A DNA stretch of 37,086 nucleotides from Candidatus Bathyarchaeota archaeon. Its GTDB lineage: Archaea > Thermoproteota > Bathyarchaeia > Bathyarchaeales > DTEX01. Below the pieces are notes generated by a model, which had not been told where the DNA came from, searched no databases, and was given only the letters and a program-made list of their open reading frames with translations. The stretch is taken from positions 1 to 37,086 of the forward strand of contig JAGTQA010000074.1 of the NCBI GenBank assembly GCA_018396975.1, in the 5' to 3' direction. This document shows, in pieces, positions 1 through 7,199 of this stretch (positions are counted from its first letter, which is position 1; the number at the start of each line of letters is the position of its first letter). The position numbers were made by a program, and so were the translations under genes.

Positions 1-273
1 TCCATACACGGTGAAACCATTACCGTCGAGAATGATGTTGTCACGTTCTATTACGATGCCACTTGCCATAAGACCGCTCACGTTAATGTTGTCCCATAGC
101 CTATACACGACCTTATCGGTTGTGTTAATCGGTGCGCCAACCGGCTCAACAGTTCCATCAGCCCTTATATAAACGGTGCCAACCCATGCGCGAACCACCG
201 AAATCCTAAACATAAACCCCAAGAAACCAAATGCCAACCCTAGCAACATATACACGAGGGTGGTCCGTCTCAT
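1..273 (-). CDS. Secreted beta-helix (NosD-like) surface protein, N-terminal part, cut by window edge
   Basis: An open frame runs from an ATG at 271-273 leftward out of the window, giving 91 codons. The first ~28 residues (MRRTTLVYMLLGLAFGFLGF, then a polar boundary near ISVVRAW) look like a signal peptide or membrane anchor. The mature start reads GTVYIRADGTVEP, followed by a segment with IVIERDNIILDGNGFTVYG. That order (IRADGS/T near the N-terminus, then D-N-I-x-L-D-G-x-G) is typical of archaeal secreted right-handed parallel beta-helix proteins with NosD/PbH1 repeats, often S-layer or surface proteins of unknown ligand. The repeats themselves would lie beyond the edge, so the family assignment rests on the N-terminus only. 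It is not followed here by any recognisable partner. Confidence 0.7.
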   Translation of the reverse strand, partial: MRRTTLVYMLLGLAFGFLGFMFRISVVRAWVGTVYIRADGTVEPVGAPINTTDKVVYRLWDNINVSGLMASGIVIERDNIILDGNGFTVYG

Positions 274-391
274 TTGAAACACCAAGGCTATATGTTAGCT
301 AAGATACCAATTTATATTTTTACAATAAAATTAAACTTGAAATCTAGCCTAAGTTTTCCATCAGTAATGTCCAATTAAAAAAAATAATCTG

Positions 392-579
392 CTATAAGCA
401 GCACTCCTGCTTCATTCTGAAATCATCACCTTCCTTCTTTGACCATGCAATTTTAGGCGGGACATGCGCGCCCCTCACATAGCTCCTAATGTCTTCATCC
501 TCCCTTAAGCATGATAGTAAAGGATGAATTCTTTTAGAGGCTCGGGGTCAGCTAGTATCTCCCTATCTTTTGTTCCTCC
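392..579 (-). pseudogene. Broken small gene remnant (frameshifted, no start codon)
   Basis: On the minus strand two adjoining open frames read like one protein interrupted by a one-base shift near 505. The upstream part (579 to 505) reads TKDREILADPEPLKEFILYY and then meets TAA. The downstream part (505 to 392) is in the next frame and reads REDEDIRSYVRGAHVPP, IAWSKKEGDDF and ends MKQECCL before TAG. Inserting one base at the junction joins them in an acidic/basic-rich sequence with protein-like composition. No ATG, GTG or TTG precedes it in frame; a TAG lies at 580-582. I do not recognise the family. It lies 50 bases downstream of purM, in the same direction. It may be a decayed gene, a sequencing error, or chance; there is no second copy in the window to compare. 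Confidence 0.33.
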
Positions 580-580
580 C
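555..580 (-). repeat. Dispersed intergenic repeat, copy D (divergent)
   Basis: On the minus strand this stretch reads GGGAGG-AACAAAA-GATAGGGAGATAC. The GATAGGGAG core followed by R-TA is shared with copies at 23260-23296, 24778-24817 and 35364-35400. This is the most divergent of the four and lacks the GGCTAT block. It lies just downstream of purM on the same strand and overlaps the upstream end of the broken gene remnant. In one frame it reads REEQKIGRY and then a stop. Confidence 0.45.
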
Positions 581-628
581 TACGTTAGGGATGGGAGAAA
601 AATATGGATTTACTGGGTGGATGTGCTT

Positions 629-1786
629 CTATTGATAGTGGAATTCTCCATAGGGGCTTTTTATTGTTAGCCTGTTTCCTTCATGGCTTCTTTTGCATAC
701 TCCTATTACCTTCGCTTCTAATCCGAACTTCTCAGATAAGCTTATTATGTCGTCTGCAACATTAGGTTTCGCTATTACCTCGAAGCCTACCCCCATATTA
801 TAGTTCTCAAACATTGCCCTCCATGACTCACCGGACTCGCGCTGTATTAGGGTGAAGATTGGATCTGGGCTAAAGAGGTTATCTTTAACATAGTGTATGT
901 TCCTCCCAATCCTCAGACACTTTGTTTGCCCACCGCCCGTATTATGAACCATTCCAGAGATGTGCGCGCTGAACTGCTCCATAACCTTTAGAATCACCGG
1001 CGCATAGAGTCTTGTGGGTGAGAGAATGGCTTCTCCAATGGTCATACCTAGTTCGTCTACGTAATCATCGAACTTAAACCTGCCATAATAGCCTCTCCTA
1101 CCATTTGCGGAATCAAGAATCTCCGGATACTTCTCTTGATAGCTCTTGTGCATGAGGCATAGACGCGCTAGGGTTATGCCATTACACATTATGCCACTAT
1201 TCTCCTTCCGCTCATATTTTGTTCTACCACCACTCCTAAACCCTATTATCACGTCACCGGGCTCAATTCCCTCACCAGTTAAAACCTTAGAGAGATTCAC
1301 ACGCCCATTCATTATTACCGCCACATCCAAGGTTCTGGTCTGGTCTGGTAGATCCGCGGTCTCACCGCCGGAGAAGAGAACTCTAATCCCCTGACTGCTT
1401 AGGGTTTCAATGCATTCTTTAAAGCCTGAACTTAAAACCTTTAGCACTCCAATCTTATCGACTCTAAGCGGATTTATCGCTATATAATCCACGAAGTTTA
1501 TCGGTGAGGCGCCAACACATATAATATCATCTATATTCATGGCTAATGCGTCTTGGGCCAGGCCCCTAAACCAATCTAGGTCGCCAGTTTCCCTCCAATG
1601 GAGGTATGCTTGAACTGGCTTGCTTCCGGCGCCATCAACATGTGTCACTAGTCCATATCTTGGGAGGCCCGGGTCCTCGCTAACAACGCAGAATGAGTTG
1701 GGAAACAGGTTGCTCAAGATCTCCCTAAAGTATTCTATTCCCCTCTTTCTAACATCTACTCCGGACTCTGCATATTTTGTTCCCAT
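629..1786 (-). CDS. purM: Phosphoribosylformylglycinamidine cyclo-ligase, long (Bacteroidota-like) form
   Basis: PurM closes FGAM to aminoimidazole ribotide with ATP, the fifth step of purine synthesis. The protein (385 aa from the ATG at 1786) carries YAESGVDV at the N-terminus, then HVDGAGSK, GLAQDALAMNIDDIICVGA, SGGETADL, SPTRLYAPV, GMVHNTGGGQTK, and ends with an ESGESWRAMFENYNMGVGFE segment. The HxDGAGSK and QDALAMNIDD wording, the SPTRxYAPV block and GMVHxxGGxQTK match the ~390-residue PurM form I know from Bacteroidota rather than the ~340-residue PurM of most bacteria and archaea. GTG and TTG codons lie 15-18 bases upstream (1804), but GGTG nine bases before ATG 1786 favours the later start. 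A TATA-like box at 1843-1851 suggests its own promoter. Activity as PurM is likely but the family is divergent. Confidence 0.85.
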   Translation of the reverse strand: MGTKYAESGVDVRKRGIEYFREILSNLFPNSFCVVSEDPGLPRYGLVTHVDGAGSKPVQAYLHWRETGDLDWFRGLAQDALAMNIDDIICVGASPINFVDYIAINPLRVDKIGVLKVLSSGFKECIETLSSQGIRVLFSGGETADLPDQTRTLDVAVIMNGRVNLSKVLTGEGIEPGDVIIGFRSGGRTKYERKENSGIMCNGITLARLCLMHKSYQEKYPEILDSANGRRGYYGRFKFDDYVDELGMTIGEAILSPTRLYAPVILKVMEQFSAHISGMVHNTGGGQTKCLRIGRNIHYVKDNLFSPDPIFTLIQRESGESWRAMFENYNMGVGFEVIAKPNVADDIISLSEKFGLEAKVIGVCKRSHEGNRLTIKSPYGEFHYQ

Positions 1787-1842
1787 TACAGCTGGCACCA
1801 ACACTACTCTTTATGCATCACGCTAAAATTATTGGTGTGGAA

Positions 1843-1851
1843 AAATATAAG
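1843..1851 (-). promoter_or_regulatory. TATA box of purM
   Basis: The minus strand reads CTTATATTT here, about 57 bases before the chosen purM start. With the usual 25-base TATA-to-start distance, transcription would begin near 1822, leaving a short leader. This supports independent transcription of purM from the upstream aldolase gene, whose stop is at 1887. Confidence 0.45.
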
Positions 1852-1886
1852 TTGGTGTTTTTGGGACTCTTGGGTGATAGGCTCCC

Positions 1887-2555
1887 CTATTTATAGAGCT
1901 CCTCTACGATCTTCATCCTCCACTTCTCGCTCTCAAGAGTTCTGAGCTTATACACCTCATCCTCTGGAAGGAGTATTGGACCTCCTAAAATCTTTGCTAT
2001 TAGCACCATCCTTGCGAAGTCCTCCAGAAGCTCAGCCCTTTGGAATGCCTGCTCAAGGTTTGCGCCCAAAGTTATTATCCCATGATTCTTCATTAGGAGC
2101 GCATTTACATCCCTTAGTGATTCAGCAACTTTCTTGGCGTAATCCATTGTTGTTGGAGTTGCATAATCCATAAGTGGTATCCTACCGATCTGTATTATAA
2201 CCTCGGTGAAGGTTGGTATATCTAGGGAGATTCCTGCACATGCGAATCCACCGCATATGGGTGGGTGCGCATGGACTATTGCATTAACATCGGATCTCAT
2301 CTCGTAGATCATTAGGTGCCATGGTGCATCGGTTGATGGTGGATACTTGCCGTCTAAAACCTCGCCCTTCAGGCTTAATTTGACGATGTGCTCCGGCATC
2401 ATATCGGCCAGTGAGAATCCGCTAGGCTTAATTAAAACCTCATTTTTAGAGGTTCTTGCACTTATGCTTCCACCCGCGCCGCTGGTTAGATGCCTATCAT
2501 ATAATCTTCTCCCAATCCTACAGAGCTCCTCACGAAGCCTAAACTCCTCACTCAA
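1887..2555 (-). CDS. Class II aldolase / epimerase family sugar-phosphate enzyme
   Basis: This 222-residue protein belongs to the class II aldolase/adducin family (L-fuculose-1-phosphate aldolase, L-ribulose-5-phosphate 4-epimerase and relatives), zinc enzymes that break or invert a carbon bond next to a phosphoketose. Visible motifs are SGAGGSIS (phosphate loop), IKPSG, PSTDAPWH, VHAHPP (two zinc histidines) and KNHG (third zinc histidine). At the position of the catalytic Glu73 of fuculose aldolase it has Asp (STDAPWH), as in AraD-type epimerases, while its length and overall shape are aldolase-like, so substrate and reaction stay open. It starts with TTG six bases after GGTGA. The FGGY kinase stop is only 36 bases upstream on the same strand, so kinase and aldolase probably form one operon: phosphorylate a ketose, then cleave it. 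Confidence 0.85.
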   Translation of the reverse strand: MSEEFRLREELCRIGRRLYDRHLTSGAGGSISARTSKNEVLIKPSGFSLADMMPEHIVKLSLKGEVLDGKYPPSTDAPWHLMIYEMRSDVNAIVHAHPPICGGFACAGISLDIPTFTEVIIQIGRIPLMDYATPTTMDYAKKVAESLRDVNALLMKNHGIITLGANLEQAFQRAELLEDFARMVLIAKILGGPILLPEDEVYKLRTLESEKWRMKIVEELYK

Positions 2556-2591
2556 CTCTTCTCACCGCGAATAGTTTATTGGTGTAGGCAT

Positions 2592-4142
2592 TTATGTGAG
2601 ATTATAGAGTTCTCTATAGAGGTTCTTGTTCATCTCGTAGAGCTTCAAGTACAATTCGTAGTATCTGTCATAAATTTTCGATCTCTCCGGATCCGGCTCA
2701 TCAACATCTGCCGCCTTAACCCAATCCCTTATGACCTCATAACCCTTGAGAACTCCTGTTCCAACGCCGCTTAGAAGCGCGTCTCCTAGCGGTGTTCCCG
2801 GATGCTCAGCAATATATACTAGCGGGAACTTTGTTACATCTGCAAATATTCTTCTCCATAATGGCGATTTCGCCCCACCATCAACTATGCCCATTCTAGG
2901 CTTTAGCGGAATATTATTGGCTTTGGCGGTCTCAATGTTGTGGCGTAATGCGTAGGCAGCTCCCTCCATTAAAGCCCTAAATATATGCGCCCTTGTATGA
3001 GTTAATGTTAGGCCGATTATAAGGCCCTTAGAGTATGGATCCCATATTGGGGTCCGCTCGCCCATAAAGTATGGTAGGACTATTAGGCCCTCCGAGCCCG
3101 GTGGAACCTTCTCGGCCTCCAAATCTAAGATCTTATATGGACTTAGCCCAACATTTTTTCCAAGGAGAACCTCAATCTGCCCAAACTGGTCCCTGAACCA
3201 TCTTAGCATGCCGCCGGATGTCGCTGACCCTCCGAAAGTGTATAGTTTCTTCCTATCATATGCCACATGTGGATAGTTAACTAGCTTCGGGGTTAATCTT
3301 AGCTCGTCTTGGATTACGCTCCAGCAGGTTGATGTCCCAACCATGGCGGAGTGTTCACCCTCATCGATGCATCCAAGACTTAGGGCTGCAACTGGTGCAT
3401 CTATACCTCCAGCGCATACCGGTGTTCCCTTCTTTAAGCCAGAGAGCTTGCTTCCCTCCTCTGTTACTTCCCCAACAACTGTTTTCGCCTCAACGATCTC
3501 TTCTGGGAAGAAGCTTCTCGGTATACCCATTTCATCCATCAGCTTTTCAGACCAATCCCTCTTATGTATATCGAATATTCCACCATAGTTTCCAGCCGAG
3601 GAATAGTCTATGCAGACCACGCCGGTAAGGCGGTATATACAGTAGCCATTAATTGTCACGAGCTGCCTGATCCTCTCCCATGTCTTGGGCTCCTTAAACT
3701 TCAGCCAAAGCATCTTGGTGAAGCCGAAGTATGTGTCTATGGTGTTCCCGGTTATTCTAAAGATCTCCTCCTCACCTATATTTTTCCTGATCCATTCAAC
3801 CTCCTCAACAGCCCTTCTATCCATCCATATGAGGCACGGTCTTATAGGCTCCATGTTCTCGTCGCATGGAATGCCCGAGCCACTATATAATCCACTTATG
3901 GCTAAACCGCCAACCTCAGAGGGGTTAACCTTTGCCTTCGCTAGAACCTCACGGATGGTGTTGCATACTGCATCGAGCCAAACCTGAGGCCACTGCTCAG
4001 CCCAGAGAGGCCTAGGAGATATTATATCTGTCTCCTGAAAGGCCTCGGCCAATATATGCCCCTCAGCATCGACAAGAACAGATTTCGTACCAAAAGTCCC
4101 AATATCGGTCCCGATAAGAAGATTTCCCTCAGCCAAAAGCAT
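2592..4142 (-). CDS. FGGY-family carbohydrate kinase (xylulokinase/fuculokinase-like)
   Basis: ATP-dependent kinase for a ketose or polyol. The first phosphate motif is IGTDIGTFGTKSVLVD, the substrate loop includes CLIWMDRRAVEEV, and the catalytic aspartate lies in GGIDAPVAALS (about residue 248). MVGTST, FGGSATSGGMLRW and DGGAKSPLWR are the C-terminal ATPase-fold motifs. The length (516 aa) is normal. I chose ATG 4142 because it places the DIGT motif near residue 13 and follows GGGGTG; a further ATG at 4175 would add 11 hydrophobic residues that FGGY kinases lack. Sugar specificity cannot be read from sequence. Its downstream neighbour, a class II aldolase, suggests a ketose-phosphate that is then cleaved, as in fucose, rhamnose or pentose use. 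Confidence 0.88.
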   Translation of the reverse strand: MLLAEGNLLIGTDIGTFGTKSVLVDAEGHILAEAFQETDIISPRPLWAEQWPQVWLDAVCNTIREVLAKAKVNPSEVGGLAISGLYSGSGIPCDENMEPIRPCLIWMDRRAVEEVEWIRKNIGEEEIFRITGNTIDTYFGFTKMLWLKFKEPKTWERIRQLVTINGYCIYRLTGVVCIDYSSAGNYGGIFDIHKRDWSEKLMDEMGIPRSFFPEEIVEAKTVVGEVTEEGSKLSGLKKGTPVCAGGIDAPVAALSLGCIDEGEHSAMVGTSTCWSVIQDELRLTPKLVNYPHVAYDRKKLYTFGGSATSGGMLRWFRDQFGQIEVLLGKNVGLSPYKILDLEAEKVPPGSEGLIVLPYFMGERTPIWDPYSKGLIIGLTLTHTRAHIFRALMEGAAYALRHNIETAKANNIPLKPRMGIVDGGAKSPLWRRIFADVTKFPLVYIAEHPGTPLGDALLSGVGTGVLKGYEVIRDWVKAADVDEPDPERSKIYDRYYELYLKLYEMNKNLYRELYNLT

Positions 4143-4280
4143 ACACCCCAAAATAAAATAGGCAGCAATAAACATTAAAACTTTTACTCAAAGATGGGAG
4201 GAAAAAATAAAAATTTTAAGCATCAGGCAACATCCATTTATAAATCCACTTCAGATAAACTTTTAAAGCAGATCTTAACC

Positions 4281-4302
4281 CATAATATCTTGAATAAATT
4301 AT
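4281..4302 (+). promoter_or_regulatory. Promoter element of initiator tRNA gene (first copy of a 22-base element)
   Basis: This AT-rich element contains CTTGAATAAATTAT, a TATA-like box ending 15 bases before the first base of the initiator tRNA. It is repeated at 4440-4461 with one change in 22 positions. Confidence 0.55.
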
Positions 4303-4316
4303 ACTCTGCTGGAAGA

Positions 4317-4394
4317 AGCGGGGTGGGGTAGCCAGGTTAACCCGCTGGGCTCATAACCCAGAGATCGGTCGTTCAAATCGACCCCCCGCTACCA
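4317..4394 (+). tRNA. Initiator tRNA-Met (CAT anticodon)
   Basis: A full cloverleaf folds: acceptor AGCGGGG with CCCCGCT, D arm GGGT/ACCC, anticodon stem CTGGG/CCCAG around loop CTCATAA, T stem GGTCG/CGACC with TTCAAAT. The CAT anticodon, the A1:U72 first pair and the three consecutive G:C pairs next to the anticodon loop identify it as the initiator rather than an elongator Met or Ile tRNA. The discriminator is A at 4391 and CCA (4392-4394) is encoded. There is no intron. Confidence 0.95.
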
Positions 4395-4439
4395 CATACT
4401 TTGTGAGAGGTCGTACAACCATTAAGCCCTCACTTCATC

Positions 4440-4461
4440 CATAATACCTTGAATAAATTAT
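4440..4461 (+). repeat. Second copy of the 22-base promoter element
   Basis: It is identical to 4281-4302 except for C instead of T at position 8. It lies in the 150-base spacer between the two tRNA genes and ends 83 bases before tRNA-Lys, too far to place that tRNA at a normal 25-base distance. It may drive a precursor of tRNA-Lys with a long 5' leader or a small RNA of its own; a CATAAAT box at 4511-4517 would be a better-spaced promoter for tRNA-Lys. Confidence 0.5.
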
Positions 4462-4544
4462 TCATCCTCCAGCATGCACAAACCCAAGAAGGATGATGGT
4501 GACAGAAATCCATAAATCTGGCTTCATTCACCAAAATATTTGTT

Positions 4545-4619
4545 GGGCCCGTAGCTCAGCCAGGATAGAGCACCGGGCTTTTAACCCGGGGGTCGGGGGT
4601 TCAATTCCCCCCGGGCCCG
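4545..4619 (+). tRNA. tRNA-Lys (TTT anticodon)
   Basis: The cloverleaf is complete: acceptor GGGCCCG/CGGGCCC, D arm GCTC/GAGC, anticodon stem CCGGG/CCCGG around loop CTTTTAA, T stem GGGGG/CCCCC with TTCAATT. The TTT anticodon gives lysine. The discriminator is G. CCA is not encoded (the next bases are CTA), unlike the neighbouring initiator tRNA. There is no intron. Confidence 0.95.
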
Positions 4620-4641
4620 CTATTTGGTTGGGTGGTGTGGG

Positions 4642-5505
4642 TTGGCTTCTGAAGGCCGTGATCCGGATGCTCTTGCGGATCTTGCTGAGAGGGCTTTTAG
4701 GGGTGGTGATTATGAGGTTGCCGCCCGCATCTTTCACCGCCTCATGGTTTATTATGGGATTTTGAATGATGAGTTGAATCGTAGGAGGTTTGCTTTGAGG
4801 GCTGGGGAGTGCTATATGTTGGCTGCTGAGGGGCTTAACAATCCATCTAGGGCTATGATGCTATATTTTAGGGCCGCCCTATCTTTTATGGATGGAGGGG
4901 CCTCTGAGAGGGCCTACCTCTGCCGCTTAAAGATCTGGGATTACTACACACTAATTGCTGGTAAAAGCGATTTTAGGTGGGATGGGGAGAGCATTCACGC
5001 GCTCAAGCTTGCCGGAGACCTCTTAGCGGACTGCGGCGACCTGATTAAGGCGGCAGCAATCTATCATAATGCAGCCGAAAGGGCTGTTGATATTGGAAAG
5101 TATCAGCTAGCTGGCGGACTCTATCGGGATGCTGGGGACTGCTATAAGAGGATGGATAGGGTGGATCTCGCCCTAGAATCATATCTTAGGGCTGCGGAAG
5201 CATATTTTAGGTGCAGAAGCCACTTTGAGGCTGCATGGAACTACTGTGAGGCTGGTTTCATGCTCCTGCACTTAAATCGGTTTAGGGAGGCTCTGGAGGC
5301 CGCTGAGAAGGCTGAGCTGGCATGCCGCGAGGGGCAGATAGAGGTTTTCCTTAAGGATTTGAGCCGCATATGTTGGCTGCTAAGCCGAGGGCTCGTGGAT
5401 GATGCCAAGAAATACTGGGATAGGATAAGGGGGAAGCTTCGTGGAGAATATGTTCGGCTAATTGAGTCGTCATTTAGAGCAGTGAGGTCTAGCGGCTCAG
5501 CCTAA
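4642..5505 (+). CDS. TPR/alpha-SNAP-like helical repeat protein
   Basis: A 287-residue soluble protein made of helix-turn-helix repeats. Repeats with the tetratricopeptide pattern (A at 8 and 20, Y/F at 11, G/A-rich turns) are seen from about residue 5 to 240, for example DALADLAERAFRGGDYEVAA, AAAIYHNAAERAVDIGKYQL, YRDAGDCYKRMDRVDLALES and AAWNYCEAGFMLLHLNRFRE. Such arrays are protein-binding scaffolds; the serial GxYxxAGDCY wording is reminiscent of alpha-SNAP. No enzyme motif is visible and the partner is unknown. The TTG at 4642 is preferred because GGGTGGTG lies just before it; a TTG at 4624 would add six residues and start 5 bases after the tRNA-Lys gene. The stop overlaps by 17 bases the stop of the convergent DUF131 gene. 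Confidence 0.7.
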   Translation: MASEGRDPDALADLAERAFRGGDYEVAARIFHRLMVYYGILNDELNRRRFALRAGECYMLAAEGLNNPSRAMMLYFRAALSFMDGGASERAYLCRLKIWDYYTLIAGKSDFRWDGESIHALKLAGDLLADCGDLIKAAAIYHNAAERAVDIGKYQLAGGLYRDAGDCYKRMDRVDLALESYLRAAEAYFRCRSHFEAAWNYCEAGFMLLHLNRFREALEAAEKAELACREGQIEVFLKDLSRICWLLSRGLVDDAKKYWDRIRGKLRGEYVRLIESSFRAVRSSGSA

Positions 5506-5902
5506 TTCCATGCTTGAGTAGGACTAGAAATATTATTAGACAAATGATTGTCAGTACCACACCTAATATTATGAGCAGGACTAAATTCTCTCCGGCGCCG
5601 AAAATTATTGGTATAGGCCCTATCATAATTATGCCGCCTAGAGAGATCTTCAGTCCGGAGAGAAGCGAAGCTAAGAGCAAGATTATTACCCCAGCGAACA
5701 TCAAAATGAAGCCTAAAAAGAACATTTTCATGAATGGGGTGGGAAGAATCTCCTCAGCCTCCTCACCCGGTGCAAGAATTCTTTTGTGGCACTCTAGGCA
5801 GAGCCATGAGTAGGGTTTTATGCACCGCTCACATATGGATCTACCGCACTCTTGGCAGACATATCTTGCGGCTCTCACACCACATATCTCGCATAGCTTC
5901 AT
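5489..5902 (-). CDS. B-box-like zinc finger plus DUF131 membrane protein
   Basis: A 137-residue protein with an N-terminal treble-clef or B-box-like zinc module: CEICGVRAARYVC, CGRSICERC and WLCLEC supply four CxxC-type pairs within the first 42 residues. An acidic linker is followed by two hydrophobic segments (about residues 56-80 and 105-130) flanking SLGGIIMIGPIPIIFGAG. The GGxxxIGPIPIIFG loop between two membrane helices is the signature of the archaeal DUF131 family, whose role is unknown. The ATG at 5902 lies nine bases after GGTGG; an ATG at 5911 directly abuts that site and would add three residues. Its gene follows a second DUF131 gene with a 14-base gap, so the two are probably co-transcribed. 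Confidence 0.75.
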   Translation of the reverse strand: MKLCEICGVRAARYVCQECGRSICERCIKPYSWLCLECHKRILAPGEEAEEILPTPFMKMFFLGFILMFAGVIILLLASLLSGLKISLGGIIMIGPIPIIFGAGENLVLLIILGVVLTIICLIIFLVLLKHGIRLSR

Positions 5903-5916
5903 AGATACCATCCACC

Positions 5917-6180
5917 TTACCTACCGAGTAGGCCTAGGACCACTACGAATATTAACGCCGCAATAATTAGCACTGTTGATAGGATGATTAGGATCTTCGC
6001 GGCCTCCCTATCAGTCCCAAATATTATTGGTATAGGCCCTATCATTATTAGGCCTCCGCCCCTCACTCTCCGGCCCCTTAATCCTCCTAGGACCATCATT
6101 AGAGCCGCGATTAATGAGATGATTAACCCAATAATTATTAGGGCGAAGCCTAGAAAGAACATGAACGATGCATCGGCCAT
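5917..6180 (-). CDS. DUF131 family small membrane protein
   Basis: An 87-residue protein of two membrane helices (about residues 6-32 and 62-85) around a basic turn RGRRVRGGG and the family loop GLIMIGPIPIIFGTD. This is the complete usual size for DUF131. It shares the IMIGPIPIIFG loop with the next gene downstream, and the DNA coding for the loop is nearly identical in both, pointing to tandem duplication with later fusion of a zinc module to one copy. GGAG lies five bases before the ATG, and a TATA-like TAAATTTA at about 6215-6222 is placed for a short leader. Function unknown. Confidence 0.75.
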   Translation of the reverse strand: MADASFMFFLGFALIIIGLIISLIAALMMVLGGLRGRRVRGGGLIMIGPIPIIFGTDREAAKILIILSTVLIIAALIFVVVLGLLGR

Positions 6181-6255
6181 AAATCTCCAACCAAAATATA
6201 CTCATTTGGGCAAGTAGATAAATTTAGCGTCTCAAGCAGCATAATAGAAACATAA

Positions 6256-6272
6256 ATTTACTTAAAGTAAAT
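6256..6272. promoter_or_regulatory. Palindrome in the divergent DUF131 / RPA-like promoter region
   Basis: ATTTACTT and AAGTAAAT form a perfect inverted repeat around one central A. It sits between the divergent starts at 6180 and 6299 and covers the likely TATA region of the RPA-like gene, so it could be an operator or simply the symmetrical promoter itself. Confidence 0.35.
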
Positions 6273-6298
6273 AATTATCTTTCCCGGCTGGTAGGCGG

Positions 6299-7150
6299 AT
6301 GCTGCTCGAAGAAGTTATCGCCAGAATACTTTCAGCCAGACCAGAATTGACTAGGGATGAAGTCCTAAGGATGATTGAGGCTAGGGAGAGGAGCGCTAGA
6401 GGATTCTTAACAAGGGAAAGCGCGGCCCTATCATTGGCGGCGGAGCTGGGTATCCCAATCCAGTTCTCCTTTAAGCCAGAGATGCAGATTAAGAATTTAG
6501 TCTCAGGCTTAAACGATGTAACCGTCACCGGCCGAGTAATATATGTTTCACCGCTGAGGAGGTTCATGCGCCGGGATGGTGGGGAGGGATCTAAGAGGAG
6601 CATATATATAGCCGATAAAACCGGGAGAGTCAAAGTTAACTTATGGAATGAGAAGGCGGAATCCCCGAACTGGAATACTCTAGTGGATAAAATAGTGAGG
6701 TTATCACATGTCTCCGTGAGACGCGGGCCCAGCGGGAGGGTCGAGCTAAATGTTGACTTAAGGAGCGAGATAGAGATAGAGCCTAGCGATTTAAGGCCAG
6801 ATGACTACCCACCCCTAGCAAACTTCATCCGTAGGATTGGTGAGATAAAAGGCGATGAGAGGATTGTTGATGTAGCCGGCATACTAGAGCGGATCCATCC
6901 AATAACAATATTTAGGCGCCAGGATGGCGGTGAGGGAAGAGTTAGACGCGCAGAGTTAAGCGATCAGACTGGCAGAGTAACACTTGTCTTATGGGATGAG
7001 CATGCAGACATGATCTCGGAGGAGCACCTTGGAAAATATATCATGCTTATAAATCTAGGAGTTAGAAGGCGCTTCGATGGACAGCTAGAACTACACAGTA
7101 GAAGTCGGACAAAAATAATGCCCCTACATGGTAAGCCATCCGGATTCTAA
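6299..7150 (+). CDS. RPA/replication-factor-A-like single-stranded DNA-binding protein
   Basis: A 283-residue protein with a helical N-terminus (about 1-50, VIARILSARPELTRDEVLRM) and two OB folds at about 68-165 and 180-278. The OB folds share VTGRVIYVSPLRRF / VAGILERIHPITIF, the loop RRDGGEGS / RQDGGEGR, and ADKTGRVKVNLW / SDQTGRVTLVLWDE, which are standard for archaeal RPA-type single-strand DNA-binding proteins acting in replication and repair. A zinc finger, found in some archaeal RPA large subunits, is absent. GGTAGGCGG directly precedes the ATG. It is divergent from the DUF131 pair and stands alone as a transcript. Confidence 0.85.
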   Translation: MLLEEVIARILSARPELTRDEVLRMIEARERSARGFLTRESAALSLAAELGIPIQFSFKPEMQIKNLVSGLNDVTVTGRVIYVSPLRRFMRRDGGEGSKRSIYIADKTGRVKVNLWNEKAESPNWNTLVDKIVRLSHVSVRRGPSGRVELNVDLRSEIEIEPSDLRPDDYPPLANFIRRIGEIKGDERIVDVAGILERIHPITIFRRQDGGEGRVRRAELSDQTGRVTLVLWDEHADMISEEHLGKYIMLINLGVRRRFDGQLELHSRSRTKIMPLHGKPSGF

Positions 7151-7199
7151 TCTACCTAATCCTCCAGAAAAAATAAAATAGAGAGGGTGGTTGTAACGT

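Noticed and set aside
4485-4540. Possible C/D box small RNA before tRNA-Lys
   Set aside because: An ATGATGG C-box-like word is present near 4493, but no CTGA D box at the right distance, so there is no support for a C/D RNA.
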